A stretch of DNA of 64,000 nucleotides, from NCBI GenBank assembly GCA_026647215.1, contig JAPKHC010000007.1, positions 108,707 to 172,706 of the forward strand, given 5' to 3'. Origin of the DNA: F1-120-MAGs118 sp013360535 (GTDB lineage Bacteria > Planctomycetota > UBA1135 > GCA-002686595). Made by a program: the position numbers and the translations under genes. The notes beneath the pieces were generated by a model. It saw nothing but the letters and a program-made list of their open reading frames with translations, ran no database searches and was not told the origin of the DNA. This document shows positions 36,761-45,312 of the stretch, piece after piece; the first letter of the stretch is position 1; every line of letters starts with the position of its first letter.

Positions 36761-37859
36761 GGCGCACGAAGCGGGCTGGGGCAAGCCGCTGGGCCATGAG
36801 GCGACGGTGCGTGGCCTGTGGCGCGCCGCAGCGAGCGGTCGCCTGCCGCACGCGCTGCTGTTCCTCGGGCCCGCGGGCATCGGCAAGTTCCGCGCGGCAC
36901 GCTGGTTCGCGCTCGGCCTGTACTGCGAACGCGGGATTCCCGGCGTCGACGCGGCGCCCTGCGGCACGTGCCCGCCGTGCAAGCGCGTGCAGAGCGGCTC
37001 GCACCTCGACGTGTTCACGGTCGACCTGCTCGAGACGCCGGCGGACGAACGGCCCGAGGAGCTGAAGATCGGGCGCTTCGTGCGCCGCGAGCGCGACAGC
37101 GACTGGGACGGGCAGACCGTCGACGAGTTCCTGTCGCTGCGCGCGGCCGAAGGCGGCTGGCGCGTCGTGCTCGTGCGCGAGATGGAGCGCGCGAACATCG
37201 CGGCGCAGAACTCGATCCTCAAGATGCTCGAGGAGCCGGCGCCGGGCGTGCTGTGGATCCTCGAGTGCTCGCGGCGCGCGGACCTGTTGCCGACGATTCC
37301 CAGCCGCTGCGTGCAGGTGCAGTTCGATGCGCTCGAGCGTGCCCAGGTCGAGCGGGCGCTCGCGGAACACGGCGTGATGGGCGAACGGGCGACGGCGTTC
37401 GCGCGCTGGAGCCGAGGCTCGCCCGGAGAGGCGCTGCGCTGCCACGCGCAGCGCGAGTGGGAGCAGCGGGCGCTGCTCGTCGAGGTCCTGCGCGGCGGCG
37501 CGCCGCCGCTGGTGGCCGCGGCGGCGGCTTGGGAGCTCGACGGCACGTTCGAGGGCAAGACGGCGAAGGCCGTCGAGCGCGCGCGGCTGCGGGCGGTGCT
37601 CGACCTCGCGCTCGCGGTCGTGCGCGACTTCGTGCGGGCGCGTGCGGGCATCGCGGCCGCGGAGCTCGCGCACGGCGACCTCTCGGCGCGCGCGGGTGAG
37701 TTCCAGGTGGCGCGCAGCGACGCGACGCTCGCCGCCGCGCTCGACACGCTGCTCGCGCTGCGCCGCGACGTCGAGAGCAACATCGACCCGCCGCTCTTGC
37801 TCGACCGCGCCTTCCTCGCGCTGGCGCCGGCGCCGCGCCCGCAAGCGGCGGCTCGCTAG
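36753..37859 (+). CDS. holB: DNA polymerase III delta-prime subunit
   Basis: This 368-residue protein starts at TTG inside the tmk end. It carries GHEATVRGLWRAAASGRLPHALLF, a degenerate P-loop GPAGIGKFRAA, a zinc-binding CGTCPPC cluster, NSILKMLEEPAPGVLWIL (the SRC-like motif of clamp-loader subunits) and IPSRC. Together with tmk this is the delta-prime subunit that holds the sliding-clamp loader. The Thr/Ser after GK is Phe, consistent with the non-ATP-binding role of delta-prime. The rare TTG start could be wrong; there is no better one in frame. Confidence 0.85.
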   Translation: MAEAHEAGWGKPLGHEATVRGLWRAAASGRLPHALLFLGPAGIGKFRAARWFALGLYCERGIPGVDAAPCGTCPPCKRVQSGSHLDVFTVDLLETPADERPEELKIGRFVRRERDSDWDGQTVDEFLSLRAAEGGWRVVLVREMERANIAAQNSILKMLEEPAPGVLWILECSRRADLLPTIPSRCVQVQFDALERAQVERALAEHGVMGERATAFARWSRGSPGEALRCHAQREWEQRALLVEVLRGGAPPLVAAAAAWELDGTFEGKTAKAVERARLRAVLDLALAVVRDFVRARAGIAAAELAHGDLSARAGEFQVARSDATLAAALDTLLALRRDVESNIDPPLLLDRAFLALAPAPRPQAAAR

Positions 37860-37879
37860 ACCGGCCTCGGCGGGGTGGC

Positions 37880-37885
37880 TACGAT
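37880..37885 (+). promoter_or_regulatory. Candidate -10 box before the Minf_1886-family gene
   Basis: TACGAT lies nine bases before the ATG at 37895 in the 35-base gap after holB, again in leaderless spacing. No -35 element is clear. Confidence 0.3.
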
Positions 37886-37894
37886 CCCCGCGCC

Positions 37895-38317
37895 ATGCAG
37901 GAAACCAAGGAACGGCTGCGGCAGATCGCGCTCGCCGACGGGCGCTACTCGCCGGAGGCCTACTACTTCCTGTTCGAGGCGCTCGAGGCCGCGGTGCGGC
38001 TCGCCGGCAAGGAAGGCCTGCAGGGCACGTCGCGCCACGTGACCGGCCAGGAGGTGCTCGCCGGCTTGCGCGAGGAAGCGCTCAACCGCTTCGGTCCGCT
38101 CGCGGAGAACGTCTGGAAGAGCTGGGGCATCGCCGAGTCGATCGACTGGGGGCACGTGGTGTTCCTGCTGGTCGACCAAGGCCTGCTCAAGCGGCAGGAC
38201 GAGGACTCGATCGAGGACTTCCGCGCCGGCTTCGATTTCCACGCGGCCTTCGTCGAGGCCTACCCGACGCGCCTGGGCGCGGCGTTGCGCGCGCGCAAGC
38301 GCGGCGAGGGGAGCTAG
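37895..38317 (+). CDS. Minf_1886 family protein
   Basis: This 140-residue protein has the family pattern: RYSPEAYYFLFEALEAAV, TGQEVLAGLREEALNRFGP and WGIAESIDWGHVVFLLV, ending with FDFHAAFVEAYP. The family is small, conserved and largely confined to Planctomycetes-Verrucomicrobia relatives; its function is unknown. It follows holB by 35 bases and precedes an AI-2E permease. It serves as a useful lineage marker. Confidence 0.8.
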   Translation: MQETKERLRQIALADGRYSPEAYYFLFEALEAAVRLAGKEGLQGTSRHVTGQEVLAGLREEALNRFGPLAENVWKSWGIAESIDWGHVVFLLVDQGLLKRQDEDSIEDFRAGFDFHAAFVEAYPTRLGAALRARKRGEGS

Positions 38318-38320
38318 TCC

Positions 38321-39646
38321 ATGCTCGACAAGCTGAGCAAGACCCGCCGCAACCTCGCGCTGCTCGCGCTGGCGGTGGCGGTCCTGTGGTTCTGCTGGAC
38401 CGTGCGCACGGCGCTCAACCCGCTGATGCTCGGGCTCTTGTTCGCCTACATCCTGCACCCGATGGTGCTCAAGCTCGAGCGCCGCGGCTGGTCGCGCCGC
38501 AAGGCCGTCAACATCATCTTCGGCGCCTTCGGGGCCGTCGTCGTGCTGCTCACGTTCGCGATCGTGATGCAGGCGCGTGCGTTGTGGCGCGACGTCAACG
38601 CCGAGGACGGCGCGCTCGACCGCGTGCGCACGCAGCTCAAGGAGATCGTGGCGAGCGCCGAGGAACGTGCGACGCAGATCGGCCTCGACCTGCAGGCGTT
38701 GCAGGGGATTCCGGGGCAGGACAAGGAGGCGCAAGAGGCCCAGGGCGAGACTCCCGCGGCCACGGAGCCGCAGTCGCAGGACGAGGCGGACGCCGCGGGC
38801 GAGGCCACGGACGAGACGGCGGACGCGCAGCCCGCGAGCGAGCCGATGGCGACGCCGCAGGGACCGCCGACGGCGGACGAGAGCGCGCGCCGCACGCTCG
38901 TCGACGAGCTCTTCGATCGCGCCAAGGAATGGGCCTTCTCCAAGGAGAGTTCCGGGGCCGCGCAGGCGAGCCTGCAGGCCGCGGGCGGCGTGTGGCACAC
39001 GCTCGAGGTCGCCTTCGGCTCGCTCGTCACCGTGCTGTCGCTCGTGTTCCTCGTGCCGCTCTACACGTGGTTCCTGCTGTTCGAGCTCGAGCGCATCTCG
39101 TCCTTCGTCGTCGGCTACATCCCGCGCGACCAGCGCACTCAGTGGTCGCGCATCGGCGGCCAGATGGCCGGCATGCTCGGCGCCTTCTTCCGCGGGCGCA
39201 TGCTCGTGTGCTTGCTCAAGGGCCTCTTGCTCACCGCGACGATGGCCGCGCTCGGCATTCCGTACTCGCTGCTCGTAGGGATGCTCGGCGGCTTCCTGTC
39301 GCTGATCCCCGTCGTCGGCCCCGGCGTCGGCTACCTGCTCGCCTTCCTGCTCGCGCTGCTCGTGCACGACCCGCTCGGCGCGAGCTGGCGCTGCGCGATC
39401 GTGTTCGCGGTGGGGGAACTCGGCGAGGGTTACGTGCTGATGCCCAAGGTGCTCGGCGAGCAGCTCGGCCTGCCGCCCGTGGTCGTGCTCGCGTCGTTGA
39501 TGATCTTCGGCTCGGCCCTGGGCATGTTCGGGCTCTTGCTCGCGCTCCCGCTGACCGCCGGCAGCGTGATCCTCGCCAAGGAACTCCTCCTGCCCGCCCT
39601 CAAGCAATGGGCCGAAGACCGCGGCGCCCGCACCGACGGATCCTGA
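38321..39646 (+). CDS. AI-2E family permease with an acidic insertion
   Basis: This 441-residue protein has the AI-2E/PerM layout: paired helices at residues 10-85, then a C-terminal set with MAGMLGAFFRGRMLVCLLKGLL and GGFLSLIPVVGPGVGYLLAFLLAL. Members export small molecules or act as antiporters; the family name does not prove autoinducer transport here. Residues 130-195 form an acidic, Ala/Gln/Glu/Asp-rich insertion not found in typical 340-370 residue homologues, probably a flexible cytoplasmic or periplasmic loop. It begins four bases after the Minf_1886 stop. Confidence 0.85.
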   Translation: MLDKLSKTRRNLALLALAVAVLWFCWTVRTALNPLMLGLLFAYILHPMVLKLERRGWSRRKAVNIIFGAFGAVVVLLTFAIVMQARALWRDVNAEDGALDRVRTQLKEIVASAEERATQIGLDLQALQGIPGQDKEAQEAQGETPAATEPQSQDEADAAGEATDETADAQPASEPMATPQGPPTADESARRTLVDELFDRAKEWAFSKESSGAAQASLQAAGGVWHTLEVAFGSLVTVLSLVFLVPLYTWFLLFELERISSFVVGYIPRDQRTQWSRIGGQMAGMLGAFFRGRMLVCLLKGLLLTATMAALGIPYSLLVGMLGGFLSLIPVVGPGVGYLLAFLLALLVHDPLGASWRCAIVFAVGELGEGYVLMPKVLGEQLGLPPVVVLASLMIFGSALGMFGLLLALPLTAGSVILAKELLLPALKQWAEDRGARTDGS

Positions 39647-39674
39647 GCGACGGGAGTTGCGCACGAGCAGATCC

Positions 39675-41384
39675 ATGGAACGACGACGGATCTCGAGGCG
39701 TATCGCGGTCGTCGCGCTTGCCGCGGTGCTCGTCCTGCTTGTCCTCTGGCGCGCCACACACCCATCGCGCGAGCCCATGCTCGAGGAACAGGTGGCACAA
39801 GCAGTGCAGGCAGCGCCGCACGAATCGATCGCACCCGAGGTGAATGCCGAGAGCTCGCGTTCGAGCGCGGGTGCTCCAACGGAGAGCGTCCAGCCAGTGG
39901 CCGAGACGAGCCTTCAGCCGCTTGTCGTGCGGGTGCTGGACGAACGGGATCGGGCGCTGGAGGCCGCCGAGCTGCACCCAGCGGGTCGTTGGGCCGCGAA
40001 CATCTCGCGACCTGTGCGCCCGGAACCGGGAGTGTTCGAGTTCACGCCCGGAGACGCACGTGTCGGCGCGCGCTGGATCGCGTCGGCGCCGGGTTTCGTG
40101 GCGCGCGAGTTCGCTCTCGAGCGCACGGATGGAACTCTCGACGTGCGCTTGCAAGCCGGGTTCGTGCTCGAGGGACGGGTGGCGTGGTCGGACGGCTCGC
40201 CGGCGGGTCCGCTCGTTCGCGTGGTCGCGTTCACGGCAGGTCGACCACCTCGTTCGGGCGAGTTGCTCGGCGGCGCACCTTCGGGAAACGATTGGGCGCA
40301 GACGCAGGTGCGCGAGGACGGTACGTACTCGCTCGTCGTCCCGCGAGGCGCGAGCCAGCTCGACCTCACGGCGGCTGGTGATGGCGGCATGTGCACGCCG
40401 CGAGCCCGAGTCGAGGCGCGCGATGGTGTGGTCGACCTTTCACTCGTTCCCGTCTGGGCGGTGCGGGTCACGGTCCGGGAGGCCGACGGAAGTGCTGTGA
40501 AGTCCGATGCGGGCTTGTTCGGTCTGGGTCCGAGCTGGACGGCCCCCGACGGCTTCAGCTCGGTGATCCCTAGTTGCCTCGAGGCCGAATTGCTCACAGG
40601 CTGGAGCGCGCAAGTCGACGCTCCGACGCCGCTGGAGAGCCTGTTTCTCCTGAAGTCGTCGGAGCCCGCCGCCACACGACGCACGGAGTTCATCGACGGC
40701 CTCGAGTTCGCGCTGGGAATCCCGGGCTACGCGACTGTCAGCGAAGTGCTGCGAGTCCCGCTCGCGCGCACGCCCGTGGCCGAGGTCCAGTTTCCGCTTC
40801 AGCGCACCGCGACCGGCTGGGGCAGTCTCGTCGTGGAGATTCCCGCGATGCGGCCGCTCGAAGGGCTTCTTCGTGAGCGCGCTCTTGCTTCGCTCTCCCT
40901 CCGCAGCCTTCCGATCTCGCGCGACGCGCCGTTCATCGCCTTGGTCGAAGGTGCAGTGACTCGATTGGATGGCGTTCCCGCGGGCCGCTACAGCCTCAAT
41001 GTCACGGCCAGAGATGGCTACGCGCAGTGGCCGGGTCCGACGGAACCTCCATTCGAGATCGCGATCGAACCGGATGCCGAGCTCGCGGTCCGCTTCGATC
41101 AAGTCGAGTTCGGCGAGTTGGACGTTGACGTGTTCGATGCCGAAGGGGAGCCGTACACCGGCAGCCTGGGGATCCAGGTCGATTGCCCGAACTTCAGCGT
41201 GCCCGTGGTCTTCTTCGCGTCCTTCGAACGCGCTCCCTACCGGATCACGATGCTCCGGCCGGGGACCTACTCGTTGCGCGCGGCCATGGCGGCAGGGCGG
41301 AACTTCACCGAGGAAAACGCGGTGGAGGCCGTCGTTCGGAGCGGCGAACGTGGGCTGACTGGGCTCGTGCTTCCGCTCCGCTGA
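39675..41384 (+). CDS. Membrane-anchored carboxypeptidase-regulatory-like protein
   Basis: This 569-residue protein has an N-terminal helix (residues 9-26) and a low-complexity Ser/Glu/Ala linker. Repeated beta-sandwich-like segments follow, such as LQPLVVRVLDERDRALEAA, GFVLEGRVAWSDGSPAGP and GRYSLNVTARDG. These resemble carboxypeptidase regulatory-like and CnaB-type domains that act as structural modules on secreted proteins. No enzymatic motif is evident. ATG 39675 was chosen over a TTG at 39657 because it begins the positively charged ERRRISRR anchor. It is convergent with the S41 protease. Confidence 0.65.
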   Translation: MERRRISRRIAVVALAAVLVLLVLWRATHPSREPMLEEQVAQAVQAAPHESIAPEVNAESSRSSAGAPTESVQPVAETSLQPLVVRVLDERDRALEAAELHPAGRWAANISRPVRPEPGVFEFTPGDARVGARWIASAPGFVAREFALERTDGTLDVRLQAGFVLEGRVAWSDGSPAGPLVRVVAFTAGRPPRSGELLGGAPSGNDWAQTQVREDGTYSLVVPRGASQLDLTAAGDGGMCTPRARVEARDGVVDLSLVPVWAVRVTVREADGSAVKSDAGLFGLGPSWTAPDGFSSVIPSCLEAELLTGWSAQVDAPTPLESLFLLKSSEPAATRRTEFIDGLEFALGIPGYATVSEVLRVPLARTPVAEVQFPLQRTATGWGSLVVEIPAMRPLEGLLRERALASLSLRSLPISRDAPFIALVEGAVTRLDGVPAGRYSLNVTARDGYAQWPGPTEPPFEIAIEPDAELAVRFDQVEFGELDVDVFDAEGEPYTGSLGIQVDCPNFSVPVVFFASFERAPYRITMLRPGTYSLRAAMAAGRNFTEENAVEAVVRSGERGLTGLVLPLR

Positions 41385-41410
41385 TCCTGCGAGGCACGAG
41401 CGGAATGGAG

Positions 41411-41448
41411 CGCGCCCGCCGGCCTCGAGAGCGAGGCGGGCGGGCGCG
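41411..41448. terminator. Strong bidirectional hairpin between convergent genes
   Basis: CGCGCCCGCC-G-GCCTCG pairs with CGAGGC-G-GGCGGGCGCG in a 17-bp stem with a single G-G mismatch and an AGAG loop. It lies between the convergent carboxypeptidase-regulatory-like and S41 genes, where a bidirectional terminator is expected. Confidence 0.7.
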
Positions 41449-41469
41449 AAGAAACGGGGAGCTTGAGGC

Positions 41470-44007
41470 TCAGTTCTTGAGCGACTTGCCGAGCAGCTCG
41501 ACCAGATCGCGCAAGGTCGACTCCGACAGGCGGCGGTCGGCCTTGAGGGCGCTGTTGAGCTGGTCGAGTGCGTCGCGCAGGCGATCCTCGCCACCTTGGG
41601 CGACCACGAGGCGCGGCGAGTTGTCGGGCTGGATCGTCGACTTGTACTCGTCGTAGTCCGCGGTCGACTGGCCGACACGCGAGAGGCCCTGGCGGATCGC
41701 TTCCTGCAGCTGCAGGTCCTCGACGAAATCACCCTGCGGGAACTCCTGGCCCCGCGCGTCCTGCACGCGGCGGCGGATCTCGGCGCGCACGAGCTGGCGC
41801 ACGTCGTCGGGCGAGAGCGGCGTCTTGAGCGCGCCGTAGAATTCGTCGAAGCCGGGGTACAGCGTCGTGTCCTTGCGGTCGTTGTCGGCGAGCTTGCTGA
41901 ACAGGTCCTTCGACTCCGCCCAGTGGCGGTCGACGTACTCACGCGGCTTCTGGTCGTCGCGCAGCTTGAGCATCGCCTCGATGCGCCAGGCCTCGAGCCG
42001 GTTGGCCGCGACCGCGAGGTCCGGCATCACCCCGCCGGAGCTGATCAGGTTGCCGTCCTTGTCGACCTCGCGGTGGATCGAGCGGTCCGTCGGCAGGTAG
42101 TAGCGCGCGATGGTGAGCTTGACGCGCGGCGCGAAGTCGAACTCGCCGTCGCCGTCCCAGTCCTTGGTGATCTTCTCCCAGTTGTCCCAGCGGCCGTTCT
42201 GGTTCTCGTCCTTGTACTGGTCGTCGCGGTAGGGCGGCAGCTGGATCAGGCTCTGCACGGAGCCCTTGCCGTAGCTGCGCTCGCCGATCACGACCGCACG
42301 GCGGTGGTCCTGCAGCGCACCCGACACGATCTCCGCGGCCGAGGCCGTGAAGCGGTTGACGAGCACGAGGATCGGCATGTCCGGCGGAATCACCGGCTCC
42401 TGACGCGTGAAGAGCTTCTCGGTCTCGCGCAGCGGGCTCTTGGTCGACACGACCAGCGTGCCCTTGGGCAGGAACAGGCCCGAGACGTTGACCGCTTCCT
42501 CGAGCAGGCCACCGGAGTTGTTGCGCAGGTCGAGCACGAGCGCCTGCATGCCGCCCTCGAGCATCTCGAGCAGCGGACCGCGCAGTTCGGAGCTCGCCAC
42601 CGAGCTGAACTCCTGCAGCACGACCATGCCGACCTTGCCCGGGAGCATCTGGTGCTGCACCGCGGGGATCGTGATCGAGCCACGCTCGACCTCGACCACC
42701 ATCTCCTCGGTCGGGCGGTCGATCAGCGCCGGGTCCATGCCGCGGCGCCACACGTACAGGCGCACCTTCGTGCCCGGGCGACCCTTGAGCTTCTTGATGA
42801 TCTCGTCGGTGGCCTTGCCGAGCGTCGGCCACTCGTCGATGCGCACGATCTTGTCCTCGCTCATCAGGCCGGCGCGGTACGCGGGGCCGGAGTAGATCGG
42901 GCGCGTGATCGTGAACAGGCCGTCCTGGCGGTCCTCGCCGACGTAGGCGCCGATGCCGCCGTAGCCCGCCGCGAGTTCCTGCTCGAAGCGCTCGTAGGCC
43001 TTCGGCGCGAGGTAGCTCGAGTGCTCGTCGAGGCTCTGCAGCATGCCCTGCATCGCGGCGTCGAGCAGCTGGTCGCGCGTGACCTTCTCGCCGTCGGGGT
43101 GCGCGCGCTGGATCATCGAGATCAGGTTCTTGAGCCTGTCGAGGTCGTCGGCGCTGGCGGTCGCGGGATCCTTCTGGCCGTCCTCGAGCCGGTGCAGCTC
43201 GGCGAGGTTCTTGAGCTTGCGCTCGCCGACCTCGCGCGTGCGTTCGCGCTCGAGGTAGGCCTGCGCGAGCCGACCGCGCTCGTCGGGGACGATCGCGAGG
43301 TTGCGCAGCGTGTCGTACAGCTTGCCGGTGACCTCGGCGCCGCTGCGCGCGAGCGCGAGCGCGCCGGCGGAGCGCAGCTCGGCGTCGCCGGACTCGAGGA
43401 ACTCGCTCATCACGGCCCGTGCCTTGCGCACGTCGTCGCCCATGCCGATGCGACCGGCGGCGAACGCGGCCTCGAGACGCACCTCGGGCGCCCGCACGGC
43501 GTCGGAGGCGGCACCGAGCAGGCGGTCGATCAGGGCGCGACGGGCGTCGGCCTCGAGCGTGCGGAAGCTCGTGTCCGCGGCGAGGCCGCAGGCGGCGCGC
43601 GCCAGGGCTTCGTCGCTCGAGCCCAGGAGCGGGGTCAGGCGCTCGGCGAGCTTGGGCTTGACCTCGGACGGGTCGCCGCCTTCGAGGCGCGCGGCCACGA
43701 GCAGGAGCGACTGGCGCGGCGTCAGATCGGTCCGCGCCAGCGCCTTGTCGAGCTCGCTGTCGAGCGTCTCGGCGCCGAGCTCCCGCGCAGCGTCGCGCAA
43801 GCGCGCGGCCGAGCGCCAGACGGTCTCGATCGAGCCCTCGCTGGCGCGGCCGAGCTCGGCCGAGAGCAGCGCGCCCAGATCCGCGCCTTGGGACGTGGCG
43901 GTGGCCAGACTCAGGGCGGTGGGGGCGCTGGGCGTCGCGACGGGCCGGGCGGCGGCGGGCGCGACGAGGAAAACGAACAACGGGAGGGCGGTCAGCACGT
44001 GGCGCAT
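41470..44007 (-). CDS. S41 family C-terminal-processing peptidase with PDZ domain
   Basis: This 845-residue protein has a signal peptide and a 250-residue helical N-terminal region. A PDZ domain follows (YGGIGAYVGEDRQDGL, PAYRAGLMSEDKIVRID). The S41 core carries VVLQEFSS, LVLDLRNNSGGLLEEAV and the Ser-Lys dyad S556 (FTASAAEIVSG) and K581 (SYGKGSVQS), as in CtpA/Tsp. The extended N-terminal part resembles a repeat scaffold. It is expected to cut unfolded or envelope proteins in the periplasm. It is convergent with its upstream neighbour across a hairpin and divergent from moaC. Confidence 0.9.
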   Translation of the reverse strand: MRHVLTALPLFVFLVAPAAARPVATPSAPTALSLATATSQGADLGALLSAELGRASEGSIETVWRSAARLRDAARELGAETLDSELDKALARTDLTPRQSLLLVAARLEGGDPSEVKPKLAERLTPLLGSSDEALARAACGLAADTSFRTLEADARRALIDRLLGAASDAVRAPEVRLEAAFAAGRIGMGDDVRKARAVMSEFLESGDAELRSAGALALARSGAEVTGKLYDTLRNLAIVPDERGRLAQAYLERERTREVGERKLKNLAELHRLEDGQKDPATASADDLDRLKNLISMIQRAHPDGEKVTRDQLLDAAMQGMLQSLDEHSSYLAPKAYERFEQELAAGYGGIGAYVGEDRQDGLFTITRPIYSGPAYRAGLMSEDKIVRIDEWPTLGKATDEIIKKLKGRPGTKVRLYVWRRGMDPALIDRPTEEMVVEVERGSITIPAVQHQMLPGKVGMVVLQEFSSVASSELRGPLLEMLEGGMQALVLDLRNNSGGLLEEAVNVSGLFLPKGTLVVSTKSPLRETEKLFTRQEPVIPPDMPILVLVNRFTASAAEIVSGALQDHRRAVVIGERSYGKGSVQSLIQLPPYRDDQYKDENQNGRWDNWEKITKDWDGDGEFDFAPRVKLTIARYYLPTDRSIHREVDKDGNLISSGGVMPDLAVAANRLEAWRIEAMLKLRDDQKPREYVDRHWAESKDLFSKLADNDRKDTTLYPGFDEFYGALKTPLSPDDVRQLVRAEIRRRVQDARGQEFPQGDFVEDLQLQEAIRQGLSRVGQSTADYDEYKSTIQPDNSPRLVVAQGGEDRLRDALDQLNSALKADRRLSESTLRDLVELLGKSLKN

Positions 44008-44096
44008 CGGGTCTCCGAGAAGGCGACAGGCTCGAAGAGCCGGGGATCGACCCGGCGAGGGTCGCTTCCCAAGCGGCTTCGGCGCTGTGGCCCGTT

Positions 44097-44102
44097 ACTC
44101 TA
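44097..44102 (-). promoter_or_regulatory. Candidate -10 box of the S41 protease gene
   Basis: On the minus strand TAGAGT lies 90 bases before the protease start, in the 177-base divergent gap shared with moaC. No strong -35 element is visible. Confidence 0.28.
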
Positions 44103-44184
44103 GGCCGCACCCCTGCGCGGTCGCTCGCAGGGAACGAAAAACATACCGACCAGGGCCCCGGCCGCGACCGGGGCTCCGCTCCCC

Positions 44185-44682
44185 ATGACCACCGACCCCA
44201 GCCAGCTCTCCCATGTCCGAAGCGGCCCCTCCGGCCCCGAGTCGACGATGGTGGACGTCGGGGGCAAGCTGCCGACGCAGCGCTCGGCGCTCGCCCGCGC
44301 GCGCGTGCGTTTTCCCGACGGCATGCTGGCGGTCGTGCTCGCGGGCGCGGGCCCCAAGGGGCCGGTGACTGAGGTCGCGCGCGTCGCGGGCATTCAAGCC
44401 GCCAAGCGCACGTCGGAGTGGATCCCGATGTGCCACGTGGTGCCGCTCGACCACGTCGGGATCGAGTTCGAGGCGCTGGAGTCGGACCTGCTCGAGGTGC
44501 GTTGCCGCGCGAGCTGCACGGCGCGCACCGGTGTGGAGATGGAGGCGCTGGTGGGGGCGAGCGCGGCGGCGCTGGCCGTGTACGACATGACCAAGGCGCT
44601 CTCCCACGAGATCGTGATCGAGCGCGTCGAGCTGGTCGAGAAGCTCGGCGGGAAGAGCGGGGCCTGGCGCCGCGACACATGA
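44185..44682 (+). CDS. moaC: Cyclic pyranopterin monophosphate synthase
   Basis: This 165-residue protein has MVDVGGKLPTQRSALARA at the start, VARVAGIQAAKRTSEWIPMCHV in the middle and CTARTGVEMEALVGASAAAL with YDMTKAL near the end, the MoaC signature set. It converts the radical SAM product of MoaA into cyclic pyranopterin monophosphate in molybdenum cofactor synthesis. The length is normal. No other mo-cofactor genes are in the window, so it is an orphan copy here. Confidence 0.93.
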   Translation: MTTDPSQLSHVRSGPSGPESTMVDVGGKLPTQRSALARARVRFPDGMLAVVLAGAGPKGPVTEVARVAGIQAAKRTSEWIPMCHVVPLDHVGIEFEALESDLLEVRCRASCTARTGVEMEALVGASAAALAVYDMTKALSHEIVIERVELVEKLGGKSGAWRRDT

Positions 44683-44745
44683 AAATCGTGTCGGGTTTCT
44701 CGTCGGCGGGCCGCCCGGGGGGCAGAACCGGGGCCCCGCAGTCGC

Positions 44746-44751
44746 TAGCAT
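44746..44751 (+). promoter_or_regulatory. Candidate -10 box upstream of accB
   Basis: TAGCAT lies 41 bases before the accB ATG in the 110-base gap after moaC. No clear -35 element precedes it. Confidence 0.28.
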
Positions 44752-44792
44752 GCGCGCTCGTCTCGAACCCACCCAAGGACCCCGACACGGCC

Positions 44793-45293
44793 ATGGAACT
44801 GAAACTCGTGCAGCGCCTCGTGCGCCTGATGCAGCAAGGCGAGCTCACCGACCTCGAGATCGACGACCAGAAGGCCGGGTTGCGGGTGCGCCTCCAGCGG
44901 GGCCCCAAGGCCGCCTTGGGCGGCTCGCCCGTGGTCAACGTGACCCAGGGCACGCCGCTGGCGGCCGGGACGATGATGGCGCCGATGATGGCCGCCGCGC
45001 CGGTCGCCGCCGCCGAGGCCACCGCTCCGGCCGCACCCGCGGGGCTCCCGCCGGGCACCAAGGAGTTCAAGAGCCCGATGGTCGGCACCTTCTACCGCTC
45101 CGCGTCACCCGAGGCCGAGCCCTTCACGAGCGCCGGCAAGACGGTCAAGCCGGAGTCGACCCTGTGCATCATCGAGGCCATGAAGGTGATGAACGAGATC
45201 AAGGCGGAGTGCTCCGGCACGGTCGTCGAGGTGCTCGTCGAGAACGGCGCGGCGGTCGAGTTCGGCCAGCCGCTGTTCCTCATCAAGTCCTAG
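44793..45293 (+). CDS. accB: Biotin carboxyl carrier protein of acetyl-CoA carboxylase
   Basis: This 166-residue protein has a short helical N-terminus, an Ala/Pro/Met-rich linker and a C-terminal biotinyl domain. The EAMKVMNEIKAE motif contains K131, the biotinylated lysine, and the GTFYRSASPEAEPF segment is the family thumb region. It carries carboxybiotin between AccC and the carboxyltransferase. It lies 19 bases upstream of accC, forming the classical accBC pair. Confidence 0.95.
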   Translation: MELKLVQRLVRLMQQGELTDLEIDDQKAGLRVRLQRGPKAALGGSPVVNVTQGTPLAAGTMMAPMMAAAPVAAAEATAPAAPAGLPPGTKEFKSPMVGTFYRSASPEAEPFTSAGKTVKPESTLCIIEAMKVMNEIKAECSGTVVEVLVENGAAVEFGQPLFLIKS

Positions 45294-45312
45294 GCCCGAG
45301 GACTCTGCCCCC

